A DNA stretch of 64,000 bases from positions 5,993,485 through 6,057,484 of the forward strand of contig AP024096.1 of assembly GCA_015099395.1 (NCBI GenBank), given 5' to 3'. A program made the position numbers and the translations under genes. Positions 25,514 to 34,417 of the stretch are shown one piece after another. Origin of the DNA: Ktedonobacteria bacterium brp13 (GTDB lineage Bacteria > Chloroflexota > Ktedonobacteria > Ktedonobacterales > Ktedonobacteraceae). The notes beneath the pieces were generated by a model. It saw only the letters and a program-made list of their open reading frames with translations, searched no databases and was not told where the DNA came from. The number at the start of each line of letters is the position of its first letter. The first letter of the stretch is position 1.

Positions 25514-25573
25514 CCAAAAACTCGTCCCCCTCTCTGAGGGGGGAGATAGCCGCAGCTATCGGGGGGAGCCATC
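25514..25573 (-). repeat. Repeat family 2, copy 1 (inverted)
   Basis: It carries ACTCGTCCCCCTCTCTGAGG, GGGGAGATAGC, GCTATCGGGGGGAGCCATC. Its reverse complement matches 26033-26094 almost base for base. The inner GATAGC/GCTATC arms and C-run/G-run arms can fold. Confidence 0.85.
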
Positions 25574-25704
25574 TTTCATTTATGCTCTCGATGATTCTTC
25601 TACGCCAGCATTCTCTCTGCCATACGTGGATTGCTTCATCGAGGATGACGGACGATAAAGGCGAACGTGATAAAGAGCGTTTAATGGGACAGTACAATGG
25701 AATT

Positions 25705-25768
25705 CGAGGATTTACTCCCCCCGATAGCTAAAGCTATCTCCCCCCTCAAAGAGGGGACAAGTGTTTAA
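25705..25768 (+). repeat. Repeat family 2, copy 2
   Basis: CTCCCCCCGATAGCTAAAGC, TATCTCCCCCCTCAAAGAGG, GGACAAGTG. It is the same core as copy 3 with a different tail. Confidence 0.85.
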
Positions 25769-25884
25769 GTGCACTATACAGGCGATATTGCACTTTATTG
25801 ACAAGCGGCGTGCTGTATTTGTCATGGTATCCCATCTGTCTCCATCGGCCTGAGAGGTGGTTTCTTTGTATTTTTTGTCAAAAA

Positions 25885-25945
25885 CCTATACCGGTGAGCC
25901 TCTTTGAGGGAGGACAGCCGCGCTTAGCGGCAGGAGGGAGTAGAA
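25885..25945 (-). repeat. Repeat family 2, copy 4 (degenerate)
   Basis: CCTCTTTGAGGGAGGACAGC, CGCGCTTAGCGGC, AGGAGGGAGTAG. The block order is like copy 1, with GCCGC/GCGGC replacing GATAGC/GCTATC (compensated arms). It is joined to CCTATACCGGTGAGCCTC from the nearby 18-bp palindrome. Confidence 0.55.
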
Positions 25946-26032
25946 CGCTAGCAATGCCCTGTAATCCTTGCTTATAGACTAAAGATGTGAAAGTGATAAT
26001 TAGCGTATAATAAAGTCCAGCAGCATAAGGCG

Positions 26033-26094
26033 AGGATGGCTCCCCCCGATAGCTAAAGCTATCTCCCCCCTCAAAGAGGGGGACGAGTTTTTGG
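26033..26094 (+). repeat. Repeat family 2, copy 3
   Basis: GGATGGCTCCCCCCGATAGC, TAAAGCTATCTCCCCCC, TCAAAGAGGGGGACGAGTTT. It is the inverted partner of copy 1. Confidence 0.85.
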
Positions 26095-26353
26095 CATTTC
26101 TACAGGCTTTAGTGGACTTTAAGACACTGGAGATACTGAAGAATGTAGGTAAGTTGTTGATAATACGGTTGCCTCTCTCTCTGCCTCGTTGTTGTCTTCT
26201 CATCCCAGCCTGCCGAAAATGCTTATACATTAGGTAATCCGTCATATATATTGCAATAAATATAGAAGATAAGGCATATTGTTTTATAATAACTAGAGGC
26301 AAATAAATACTATCATTGATAATTGTATGCATAGACTATTATGGGGTTGTCTA

Positions 26354-27646
26354 ATGAGAAAAGATGATAAAGGGTACAAGAAAAGAAGGTCAATGCTATA
26401 CTCCTTCTTTGTTTTTTGTAGTGTCTGTCTATTAAGTGGCTGTTCTTCGTTATCTACTAATTCTAATGCTAGTTCTACAACTTCCTCCAGTGCTACCTCT
26501 GGCAGGAGCAGTGCTGCCAGTGCCAAAATTATGAGCGTTGCAACGAAACCGGCAATAGACGCGGCCACCCTTAAAGCACAAGCCATCCTCAAGACTATGA
26601 GCCCGGACGACAAGATAGCACAGATGATAATGGTTGAGTTTGTGAATACTGATTATGTATCTAGCGGGCTGCAACAAATGGTTGCTCAGCATGTTGGTGG
26701 TGTATTGTACCAACCTACTATAAATGGAAATAATAACTTCGATGCTTCCTGTTATACAATCACTTGCGCACAAGCATTTTCCGCTCAAATCAATGCTGAT
26801 GAGACGATTGCACCACTGATAGCTATCGATGAGGAAGGGGGGGAAGTTGATAAAGTAAGCCAATTCTTTCCTCCATCTCCTTCTGCTGAAGCGTTAGCTC
26901 AGTCAGGAGATCCAAAGCAAGCATATCAAGCATACAACCAGGCGAAAACGGATGCTTCTGAACTTAAACAATTAGGTATTAATGTAGATTTAGCTCCTGT
27001 CGTTGATGTTGGTCCTGTCGACCCGGTAACCTATGGTCATCGTAGATTTAGTACTGACGCTACTGTCGTTACTGCGTATGCAAGCGCTTTTCTAAGAGGC
27101 TTACAAGACAATGGAATACCTGGAGCACTAAAGCATTTTCCGGGGCTTGGTGATACTGATAAAAATCCTCACCTGGAAAAAGTGGTCATCACAAGAAGCA
27201 TGCAGGATTTACAGAACATTGACCTGCTGCCTTATCAAAAGATAATTCAAAATGACAATCCAGCGATGGTTATGACGACAGATGTCTTAATGCAAGCTAT
27301 GGATCCTAATCAATTGGCAGAGATTTCTCCAAAAGTGATCGGTTATCTCCGCAATACACTTCACTTCAATGGCGTAATTATCACTGACGGACTTTATATG
27401 GATGGTCTGTACAGTTCTTTGGGACCTGACGGACGACCTACCAACGATCAATTGATTCAAGCAGGCATACAGACTATTAATGCTGGAAATGATTTGATTG
27501 AAGGGCCATCAAACTCCTATGAGGTTAGTGGCATTATAAGCGGTGTTGAAGCTGAGATTCAACAAGGGACGTTGTCACAGTCTCAGATCGATCAATCGGT
27601 GCTGCGCATTTTGAAGATGAAGATCAAATATGGGATTATCAAGTAG
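26354..27646 (+). CDS. GH3 family beta-N-acetylhexosaminidase-like lipoprotein
   Basis: 430 aa from ATG 26354, with TGGGG 7 nt upstream (the ATG at 26327 lacks one). The signal peptide ends in the lipobox LSGC, so it is a surface lipoprotein. The Ser/Thr/Ala linker precedes the GH3 barrel with LIAIDEEGGEVDKV, GALKHFPGLG and IITDGLYMDG (nucleophile Asp). The NagZ Asp-x-His catalytic loop reads NPH here: Asn271 replaces the usual Asp and His273 is kept. NagZ-type enzymes release GlcNAc from muropeptides; with this change the activity is uncertain. A second GH3 gene lies at 50258-51655. Base composition is somewhat more AT-rich than average. Confidence 0.88.
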   Translation: MRKDDKGYKKRRSMLYSFFVFCSVCLLSGCSSLSTNSNASSTTSSSATSGRSSAASAKIMSVATKPAIDAATLKAQAILKTMSPDDKIAQMIMVEFVNTDYVSSGLQQMVAQHVGGVLYQPTINGNNNFDASCYTITCAQAFSAQINADETIAPLIAIDEEGGEVDKVSQFFPPSPSAEALAQSGDPKQAYQAYNQAKTDASELKQLGINVDLAPVVDVGPVDPVTYGHRRFSTDATVVTAYASAFLRGLQDNGIPGALKHFPGLGDTDKNPHLEKVVITRSMQDLQNIDLLPYQKIIQNDNPAMVMTTDVLMQAMDPNQLAEISPKVIGYLRNTLHFNGVIITDGLYMDGLYSSLGPDGRPTNDQLIQAGIQTINAGNDLIEGPSNSYEVSGIISGVEAEIQQGTLSQSQIDQSVLRILKMKIKYGIIK

Positions 27647-27670
27647 CGTAGTGCATGCACCTTTGTTGTC

Positions 27671-27710
27671 AGAGAAGAACATTCACCACTGCTAGTGAAT
27701 GCTCTTCTCT
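27671..27710 (+). terminator. Terminator hairpin after the GH3 lipoprotein gene
   Basis: AGAGAAGA and CATTCAC pair with GTGAATG and TCTTCTCT around an 8-nt loop, with one A-C mismatch, followed by TGTATT. Confidence 0.65.
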
Positions 27711-27824
27711 TGTATTACATAAAGCGTGTACTGGTATTTTGCTAAAAAGTCCTGCTTGCCTTGCGATGAAAATGAATACTCTGCAATAATACTGCCAATG
27801 TAGAGGTAGCTAAGGAGTATTCAA

Positions 27825-28067
27825 ATGTATAAAGAGACACCCCAATGGCGCTTATTTCTCTATCGTCACTATAGCCGTGAGTATGGCACGTTAGTCTCAG
27901 CCGGTGAGTACCAGATCAATGAGCTGGTACGCTTTGATAATGGACAGGCTAAGGGTACCGTTGCCTGGAAATATCAGGACCAGAATGGTCGCCTGGTGTA
28001 TGTCCTTGAAGACTACTCAGGGTTTCCCTTCAAAATTACGGCGCAAGAGATTATCAGTCGAGTGTAA
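27825..28067 (+). CDS. Small conserved-looking protein, unknown function
   Basis: 80 aa with a good ribosome site (AAGGAG, 8 nt). It is beta-rich: ELVRFDNGQAKGTVAWKYQ, RLVYVLEDYSGFPFKI, a small barrel-like pattern. No family recognised. It is convergent with the HAD gene, with 120 bp between. Confidence 0.65.
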   Translation: MYKETPQWRLFLYRHYSREYGTLVSAGEYQINELVRFDNGQAKGTVAWKYQDQNGRLVYVLEDYSGFPFKITAQEIISRV

Positions 28068-28187
28068 CGCGCTGTCAGCGGTCTATTGCAGTATCCTACC
28101 AGCGGATCGAGAAAAGAGTAGGAGTCGCAGCGCTTCCCTCTTCTCTCTAGTATACTCGCACAACCTAAACGGTTTAGTGGTAAAGCA

Positions 28188-29129
28188 CTAGGCGAACCAT
28201 GCGAGCAGCTCGCTCAGATCTCTGATGATAAGTTGCGGGCGGATCTTACCAGTCGCGAAATAGACAAGGTCAGAGACCTCATCTTCACGTTTATAGATCA
28301 TTGAAGAGAGCTCGCTGCCCCGCTCCGCATATAAAGCAACCTGCTGCCGATTATATTCCGCAACAGATACGTTTTCTTTCTCCTCCAGATATGCCTCGAT
28401 CTCGTTATAATTTTTAGGCTTCCAGATAGCAAATAGACCGAGTTGCTGTGAACCAGCGACATCAGCGATGAGAGAATCACCAACCATCGCAGTTTCCGCT
28501 ACATCTACGTGACAGGCGTCTAGCGCCATCTGAAAGATAGCAGGATTAGGCTTGCGCAGGTGACTATCAGCGGAAGTGATAACGTTTGCAAGATCAAAAT
28601 ACGTAAGCAGTCCCATAGTCTGCAGATCCTTCTGAAAAGATGGACCACCCCAGTAACGATTGGTAACCACACCCAGTTGATACGAGCGCTGTTGTATGAC
28701 CTGAAGTGTCGCCAGTGCATCGGAGAATAACATACGCGTCTGGGCGATGCCGACCTGCATCGCATCAAAGAGTGCCTGACCGATATGCTCTGCGCGCTCT
28801 GCATGCCCTTCACCCTCTTCAAGCATATCAAGGCCCAGCGCACGTAGGGCCTTCAGTATCATAGGCGATCCTTCTGGTTCCAGATAAGGTTGCTTGTCTA
28901 TCTCTGCCCTGAAGCACTCGAGCAGAGTAGTACGCAGTACTGCAGCAACCTCATCTGGAAACTGCTCCGAAGGGAATGTCTGCTTTAATATAGCTACCAC
29001 ACGTTGATCTGCCATAACAGTATATTGCTGCATGTCGCCAGGGTCTCGTTCCCACAAAGTTTGCCCTAGATCAAAAAGTAAGCAATGGATTGTCGATGAA
29101 AGCGCCTTATTGTTGCTGTGTTCTTGCAT
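28188..29129 (-). CDS. HAD family hydrolase
   Basis: 313 aa from ATG 29129 (GGAG 6 nt upstream); the longer frame to 29216 has no such site. Motif I is LLFDLGQTLW: the nucleophile Asp is present but the +2 Asp is Gly, as in some HAD subfamilies of the FDLG(G/Q)T type. Motif II region is GVVTNRYWGG, Lys/motif III region SADSHLRKPNPAIF, motif IV MVGDSLIADVAGSQQLG. A helical cap lies between motifs I and II. It is probably a small-molecule phosphatase or related hydrolase. The C-terminal ~60 residues run past the usual HAD end. Confidence 0.85.
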   Translation of the reverse strand: MQEHSNNKALSSTIHCLLFDLGQTLWERDPGDMQQYTVMADQRVVAILKQTFPSEQFPDEVAAVLRTTLLECFRAEIDKQPYLEPEGSPMILKALRALGLDMLEEGEGHAERAEHIGQALFDAMQVGIAQTRMLFSDALATLQVIQQRSYQLGVVTNRYWGGPSFQKDLQTMGLLTYFDLANVITSADSHLRKPNPAIFQMALDACHVDVAETAMVGDSLIADVAGSQQLGLFAIWKPKNYNEIEAYLEEKENVSVAEYNRQQVALYAERGSELSSMIYKREDEVSDLVYFATGKIRPQLIIRDLSELLAWFA

Positions 29130-29567
29130 GAGAATCTCCAATGTTGTGTAAGTCAAAGATGTTGAAAAGCAAAAAACAAGGTTAAGATCTCTATGTGTAA
29201 AAGATTTCAACGTCATTACTATACAGCTTTATGGTTAATTCTCTGTAAATTTCTTGATTAAGAGAATGTCAAATCAAAAAAATTTAACATCAGTGACAAT
29301 GTAACAAGTATTGTAATTAACAACTGCTACTGGTTTTTGTGCGTATTTCCAATTATATATTTTACTTAAATACTTTATTAAAAGAATAAAACGGGCAATA
29401 CGACGAGTGTAAAATAATGATTAAATCAAAAAATCATAGAAAAAGTTTAAGCAACATTTAACCTCAAAATAACAATAGTCATTTATATTGTAAAGGAAGT
29501 AGATACCTATTACAGGTACTTTTCAATTGGAAGACTGGTCTCATCGTAAAATCACAGGAGGTATAAC
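29130..29567. other. AT-rich divergent intergenic region upstream of the ECF operon
   Basis: About 440 bp, very AT-rich at 29220-29480. I looked for TPP-box (CTGAGA), cobalamin and other riboswitch cores because an ECF operon follows, and found none. A small TACCT/AGGTA hairpin lies near 29504-29518. AGGAGGT precedes the ATG at 29568. Confidence 0.5.
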
Positions 29568-30359
29568 ATGCTCTTCCCGAGTTCATGGACCGCAGGTGCA
29601 CCATTTCAACTGTCCCCTGCAGGCAATCTGATTGCTTATATCGTATTGTGGGTTGTTGCAATTGGTGGTCTGGCCTTTATCTGGTGGCGTGGTAGAAATA
29701 GCGGGCTGAGTCGCTGGACAACCCAGGATATTCTCATTCTCGCAATCATCGGTGTATTACTAGAGGTATATGATAACCTGATCGGCGATCAATTTATCAC
29801 TCCGATTATCAACCTGATCCCTTATGGTCACGCACTGGCACTGAACGATCTCCCCTATATGTTTTTACTGATGACCGGTTTTGCTCTCATCCGTAAGCCT
29901 GGTGCCGCGACTGCGATGGTTTTTGTCAACTTTATCTTGATGCAACTCCTCTATGGTGGTACAGGCATCAACGTAATGATGTGGGTCTATGGTATCTCCC
30001 AGGGTCTTTTCATCGATCTTTATTTTGTACTGCGTGGAAACCGTGTTTTTGCCTATGGCACGAAAACAGCGGTTATCGATGGCTTGATCATGGGTGCTTT
30101 ACGCGCCATTCCAGCTGTAACGATCCAAGCGGCAATTCTTGGTCCATATCTGGAAGGTAGCACTCATACACTGGCCTATATCGCACTCTATTCCGTCTTC
30201 AACATGGTTGGTAATGGTGTCGAGGCAGGTATCTCCGCGCCATTTGCTATCCGCATCGCACGCTCTGTCAGCCCTGGTTCTGGATTGCAGCAGCAGGAAG
30301 ATCAAGACGAAGAGGATATAGTCCCGACAGGTACAATAGCGCACGAAGGAGCAATATAA
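29568..30359 (+). CDS. ECF transporter S component (YkoE-like), substrate-binding membrane subunit
   Basis: 263 aa with about six hydrophobic segments. FALIRKPGAATAMVF and the GISQGLFIDLYFVLRG region resemble YkoE-type S components (thiamine/HMP precursor group in other bacteria). An N-terminal extra helix precedes the core and an acidic tail (QQQEDQDEEDI) follows. Its place at the head of an operon with a duplicated ATPase and a T subunit supports the call. The vitamin or metal transported is not determined; the YkoE resemblance only suggests thiamine-related compounds. Confidence 0.7.
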   Translation: MLFPSSWTAGAPFQLSPAGNLIAYIVLWVVAIGGLAFIWWRGRNSGLSRWTTQDILILAIIGVLLEVYDNLIGDQFITPIINLIPYGHALALNDLPYMFLLMTGFALIRKPGAATAMVFVNFILMQLLYGGTGINVMMWVYGISQGLFIDLYFVLRGNRVFAYGTKTAVIDGLIMGALRAIPAVTIQAAILGPYLEGSTHTLAYIALYSVFNMVGNGVEAGISAPFAIRIARSVSPGSGLQQQEDQDEEDIVPTGTIAHEGAI

Positions 30360-30360
30360 C

Positions 30361-30657
30361 ATGAATGCTGTTACATTGAGACGCATCTCTATTGCAGGGG
30401 CAATTCTGACGGTATTGCTGGCAATCGATGGTTTGTATATGGTCCTTTCGAATTATCATCCATCTGACACCGGTAATAATGGCTTTGCCAATATCCATCC
30501 TTCTGATGGACAGACGGTCTTAATCGCCGCACTATTGCTGTTGATCGTTACTATCGTGGCTTATGTTCTTTATACACGTGCTCCGAAAGGTTCGGCAACT
30601 CAAGAGCAGGTAGTAGTAAAAGAGAAAGCACCACTAGAACCTGAGGTTGGGGCATAA
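30361..30657 (+). CDS. Small membrane protein embedded in the ECF operon
   Basis: 98 aa with two hydrophobic segments (SIAGAILTVLLAIDGLYMVL and TVLIAALLLLIVTIVAYVLY) joined by a loop with two HPSD sequences. An acidic/basic tail follows. AAGGAGC lies 9 nt upstream. It begins 1 nt after the S component stop and abuts the ATPase start, so it is a fixed operon member. It looks like an accessory subunit; no family recognised. Confidence 0.65.
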   Translation: MNAVTLRRISIAGAILTVLLAIDGLYMVLSNYHPSDTGNNGFANIHPSDGQTVLIAALLLLIVTIVAYVLYTRAPKGSATQEQVVVKEKAPLEPEVGA

Positions 30658-32391
30658 ATGCCAGATATCCGCATACAAAACGTAACCTTTACCTATGCAG
30701 GTTCTGCTGGCCCTGTTTTACGTTCAATCAACCTGACGATCCCTGAAGGCGAATTCGTTTTGCTTGCGGGACCATCCGGGTGCGGGAAATCCACTCTCGC
30801 ACTCGCGGTGGCAGGGCTGATCCCTTCGCGTATTACCGGTCGTCTGCGTGGTAGTGTCTACCTTGGTGAGCAGAACGTGAGCAAGATGGAGATCCAACAA
30901 AGTTCGCAGCAGATCGGAATGGTCTTTCAAAGTCCTGAAGAGCAACTCATCCACCTGGATGTGGACGCTGAAGTCGCCTTTGGACCAGAGAATCTGTCAT
31001 TGCCACGAGCTGAGATTGAACAACGCGTTGCGTCATCGCTGGCCTATACGGGGATGGAGCAATTTCGTAAGCAAGAGATCTACGCACTATCGGGAGGACA
31101 GAAGCAGCGTATCGCTATTGCGGCAACGCTCGCTATGCAGCCTAAAGTGCTTGTACTCGATGAACCAACATCGGATCTGGACCCGCTTGGCACACAGGAA
31201 GTGCTGAGCGTATTACGCAGATTGAATAAAGAATACGGCATGACGATTGTGCTTGTTGAGCACAAGATTGATGAAATCATCCCCTGGGTTGATCGTGTCT
31301 TACTAATGGATGAGGGCAGTATTGTAGTCGATGCTCCGCCCCGTAAGGCATTTGATGATATACAACGCTGGCAGACGCTGGGTGTCTCTATTCCACAGAT
31401 GGTCCAACTGGCACAGGCGTTACCCGATATTTTTCAGGGGGAGATGCCGCTCTCTGTTGAAGAAGCCTATAGTGCCTTACAAGGGTCTCACTATGAGCAG
31501 ATCCTGCTGCAACACGCAACAATGCAGCAAGCAGAACCTGACATAACTTCTCTGCCCGGTACGCAAGAGAGCCTGCTATCATGGAACAAGGTGCATCTCG
31601 CCTATGGTGCCAAACAAGTCTTGAAAGATATCAATGTCACTGTCTCAGCGGGTGAATGGGTCGCGATAATCGGTCCCAATGGCTCGGGCAAGACATCGCT
31701 GGCAACCCTGGCTATGGGTTTTCAGGCACCGACAAGTGGCACGCTAGAGTATAAGGGACTGAAGGTGCGTGCTGGCCGTGTCTCCTATCAGTCGAGACAT
31801 ATTGCCTATCTCTTCCAGGCAGCAGATATGATGTTGTTTAGTCCGACCGTCGAGCAAGAACTGCTCTTTGGTAGTAAGCAGAGTAAAGCACGCAAGCAGC
31901 AGACAGAGCAGATAGTCGAAAAGATCTTAGAGACCATTGATCTCGGCACCTATCGTACTACCAACCCGTTCAACTTGAGCTTCGGACAACGCAAACGCCT
32001 GGCAATCGGTGCACTCCTGGTACGGAGACCAGAGTTGCTGCTCCTCGATGAGCCAACAACAGGACAAGACGAGGGCCATGCGCGCGCTTTTCTACAGTTC
32101 CTGCAACAACTCCGTGAACGCGAGCACATGACCTACACTATGATCACCCATGATATGCGCGCCGTTGCTCTGTACGCCAGCCGCGTGCTTGTCTTGAATG
32201 ACGGTCATATCGTGATGGATGGGCCTCCCGCAACAGTGTTCGCTCACCCGGATGTGCTAGCAGCGAGCAGCATTATTCCCCCACCAATAGCACAACTCCA
32301 TGCACGGCTCTGTCAGGGCAATGCAAACCGTGTAGCTCTGCATGTTGATGAGTTTTTGCGCTTGCTACAACCTGTTGAGGTTAGGTCATGA
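30658..32391 (+). CDS. ECF transporter energy-coupling ATPase, two fused ABC domains
   Basis: 577 aa with two ABC cassettes, as in YkoD/CbiO-type fused EcfA/EcfA'. Domain 1: Walker A GPSGCGKST (38-46), signature LSGGQKQR, Walker B VLVLDEPTSDLDP. Domain 2: Walker A GPNGSGKTS (about 339), signature LSFGQRKR (a Gly-to-Phe variant of LSGGQ), Walker B LLLLDEPTTGQDEGH. It hydrolyses ATP on the cytosolic side to drive the S component. It starts directly after the preceding stop and overlaps the T-component gene by 4 bp. Confidence 0.95.
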   Translation: MPDIRIQNVTFTYAGSAGPVLRSINLTIPEGEFVLLAGPSGCGKSTLALAVAGLIPSRITGRLRGSVYLGEQNVSKMEIQQSSQQIGMVFQSPEEQLIHLDVDAEVAFGPENLSLPRAEIEQRVASSLAYTGMEQFRKQEIYALSGGQKQRIAIAATLAMQPKVLVLDEPTSDLDPLGTQEVLSVLRRLNKEYGMTIVLVEHKIDEIIPWVDRVLLMDEGSIVVDAPPRKAFDDIQRWQTLGVSIPQMVQLAQALPDIFQGEMPLSVEEAYSALQGSHYEQILLQHATMQQAEPDITSLPGTQESLLSWNKVHLAYGAKQVLKDINVTVSAGEWVAIIGPNGSGKTSLATLAMGFQAPTSGTLEYKGLKVRAGRVSYQSRHIAYLFQAADMMLFSPTVEQELLFGSKQSKARKQQTEQIVEKILETIDLGTYRTTNPFNLSFGQRKRLAIGALLVRRPELLLLDEPTTGQDEGHARAFLQFLQQLREREHMTYTMITHDMRAVALYASRVLVLNDGHIVMDGPPATVFAHPDVLAASSIIPPPIAQLHARLCQGNANRVALHVDEFLRLLQPVEVRS

Positions 32392-33362
32392 GTCTGATCA
32401 CACACATTTTCTTACACACATTGCTCGGTCGCACAATCCTTGGTTATATACTGATGTTTAGTGTACCGGGACTCCTACCCGTATTGTTCGTGACGCTGAT
32501 CGGTGTACGCGGATTACGCCACCTGTTTTCCTATGAACCACGCCAATCTGTCATGCACGCGGTAGATCCTCGTCTGAAAGTCCTCTATCCCTTTGTCATT
32601 GGTTGTGTCAGTGTTTTTCTGGACTGGCAGTTCGTCTATCTGTTGCTTGCCATTACCTGCATCCCATGGTTGCTCGTAAGAACATCCTCAACGCGTATAC
32701 GGGTAGTCATGACGATGATCATGACCCCTGCCATTGGTCTTGTCTGGTCGCAGGGCTTGTATCACATTCAGGACTATCTCCACCCGCAACTGATTTTTGC
32801 CTTTCCCGCAACCATCAGCTGGTTCGGTTCACCAGGCCTCTCCGCATCAGGTCTGCTCTTTGGCGTTCAACAGGCCGGTCGAGTGATGTCGTGTGCATCA
32901 GCATCGTTGATTTTACTGATGACAACGACCCCCTCTGAAGTCATCTGGGCATTTTACAAATTTAAAATGCCTGCACCGGTTGGGCTGGCATTTACCGCTG
33001 GATTGCGCTTTTTGCCTCAATTGATTGAGCGCATGACGACATTGTTGCAAGTCATGCAGGTACGTGGCTATGATCTGACGGTGCCTCACGTCTGGGAATT
33101 GCATAAATGGCCTGGCTACATCGGGCGCGTCTTTGCGTGTATTCCTATTGTAACTATCCCTTTATTGATCAGTTCGTTGCGTAGCACATCTACTATGGCG
33201 ATGGTTGCAGACGCCCGTGGTTTTGGATCGCAGCCCAAACGCACCACACTACATGACCACCCGGTAGTCAGGCTTGACTATGTCGTACTTGGCGTACTTG
33301 TTACGCTTGTTGTAGCAACAATAGCGATAGTAGGTCTGCATATAGGCGCTCGTCAGGTGTAA
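32388..33362 (+). CDS. ECF transporter T component (EcfT/CbiQ family)
   Basis: 324 aa with about six hydrophobic segments. It contains HAVDPRLKVLYPF, typical of EcfT after its first helices, and the coupling-helix motif VADARGFGSQP (the Ala-Arg-Gly signature that docks in the ATPases). It has an extra N-terminal hydrophobic segment of about 50 residues. The ATG overlaps the ATPase stop, so the four genes form one coupled operon. Confidence 0.92.
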   Translation: MSLITHIFLHTLLGRTILGYILMFSVPGLLPVLFVTLIGVRGLRHLFSYEPRQSVMHAVDPRLKVLYPFVIGCVSVFLDWQFVYLLLAITCIPWLLVRTSSTRIRVVMTMIMTPAIGLVWSQGLYHIQDYLHPQLIFAFPATISWFGSPGLSASGLLFGVQQAGRVMSCASASLILLMTTTPSEVIWAFYKFKMPAPVGLAFTAGLRFLPQLIERMTTLLQVMQVRGYDLTVPHVWELHKWPGYIGRVFACIPIVTIPLLISSLRSTSTMAMVADARGFGSQPKRTTLHDHPVVRLDYVVLGVLVTLVVATIAIVGLHIGARQV

Positions 33363-33568
33363 GATATGAGGGTATGGCAAAAGATCCGTCACTGTCTCTT
33401 TCTTCTGCCGTCGGGTGAAGTGGTAGATGTTCTACTGATAGACACATTACCACAGATGACATAATTGCGCATCGTCACAATGACCGATTTTTTTTCCTGT
33501 TGTCGTGCTTATACTTGTTTTGGAGCCTATTTATAGAAAAGTAAGAGCAGATAACAGGAAAGGTTTTA

Positions 33569-34318
33569 TTGACTGGTATGAATGACGTTACTCCACATCC
33601 ACAGCGGCTCTATCTGTGCCAATTATCAACGACGACGCTACCATTGGCAGCAGGTCAGACATTGCAGATGTCTTCCGGCTGCTATCTTGTACAGATGAGT
33701 GATGGCACGAATGTCCTGATCGATAGTGGGCTCCCGGCGGACTACACTGCGCCAGCCGGGGTCCCTGCCGCCGAGAACGAGAAGGATGTACTGACGCACC
33801 TGCGTGAGCTGGGTCTGCGTCCTGAAGATATCGACTTGCTGATCTGTACGCATTTTGATGTAGATCATGCCGGCTATCACGACGCCTTTCGCAACGCCGA
33901 ACTGATCGTGCAGCGTACACACTATGAGCGAGCGAAGAGCGGAGATCCCCGCTATGCCGCTGCGCGCGCCCACTGGGATCATCCAGCCCTCCAGTATCGT
34001 CTGCTAGATGGCGATACGGAGCTACTGCCCGGGCTCACAGTGATCGAGACCAGTGGTCATGCGCCTGGTCATCAGTCTGTACTGGTACGCCTGTCGCAGA
34101 GCGGCAATGTCTTGCTCGCCGTAGATGCGGTCGTCATGCAGCGCCTGTTCACACCGGAACGCAGTGCCTGGCCGACAGATGATAACGAAACCCAATTGCG
34201 CGCGAGTACACGCAAGCTGCTGGACATTATTGAGCAAGAACAGGTTGTCTTGACAGTTTGTGGTCATGATGGCGGACAATGGCAAACGTTGAAGAAGGCA
34301 CCGGAGTCGTACGAATGA
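33569..34318 (+). CDS. MBL-fold hydrolase, lactonase-like
   Basis: 249 aa. The zinc motif THFDVDHAG (HxDxDH) and later ETSGHAPGHQS, AVDAVV and VCGHDGG are in the order of AHL-lactonase/AiiA-like MBL proteins, with an N-terminal SSGCYLVQMSDGTNVLIDSG strand pair. Substrate (acyl-homoserine lactone or another ester) is unproven. TTG 33569 has AGGAAAGG 6 nt upstream and is kept; ATG 33578 is an alternative. It is monocistronic with a terminator 40 nt downstream. Confidence 0.85.
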   Translation: MTGMNDVTPHPQRLYLCQLSTTTLPLAAGQTLQMSSGCYLVQMSDGTNVLIDSGLPADYTAPAGVPAAENEKDVLTHLRELGLRPEDIDLLICTHFDVDHAGYHDAFRNAELIVQRTHYERAKSGDPRYAAARAHWDHPALQYRLLDGDTELLPGLTVIETSGHAPGHQSVLVRLSQSGNVLLAVDAVVMQRLFTPERSAWPTDDNETQLRASTRKLLDIIEQEQVVLTVCGHDGGQWQTLKKAPESYE

Positions 34319-34357
34319 TGAAGGCGAACTGAGCCTGCGAGCGTTATAAGAGCGACG

Positions 34358-34394
34358 AGAGCTACGGAAACACGCTCAGTGTCTCCGTAGCTCT
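34358..34394. terminator. Bidirectional terminator between convergent genes
   Basis: AGAGCTACGGA plus ACAC pairs with GTGT plus TCCGTAGCTCT, with one mismatch, followed by TGCATAATATAT. Confidence 0.8.
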
Positions 34395-34417
34395 TGCATA
34401 ATATATAGGTTTACAGG

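Larger units (their letters stand above)
25118..26353. other. Gene-free palindrome-rich region
   Basis: 1.2 kb with only short frames lacking ribosome sites. It holds the terminator, a perfect 18-bp palindrome (25388-25431) and four related G-run palindromic repeats (25514-25573, 25705-25768, 25885-25945, 26033-26094). TGGGG at 26339-26343 serves the next gene. Confidence 0.7.

Noticed and set aside
25449..26332. Several short open frames in the gene-free region
   Set aside because: They cross palindromic repeats, lack ribosome sites and show no coding character.
29130..29567. TPP or other riboswitch before the ECF operon
   Set aside because: No CTGAGA box or other recognisable riboswitch core; only a small hairpin is present.
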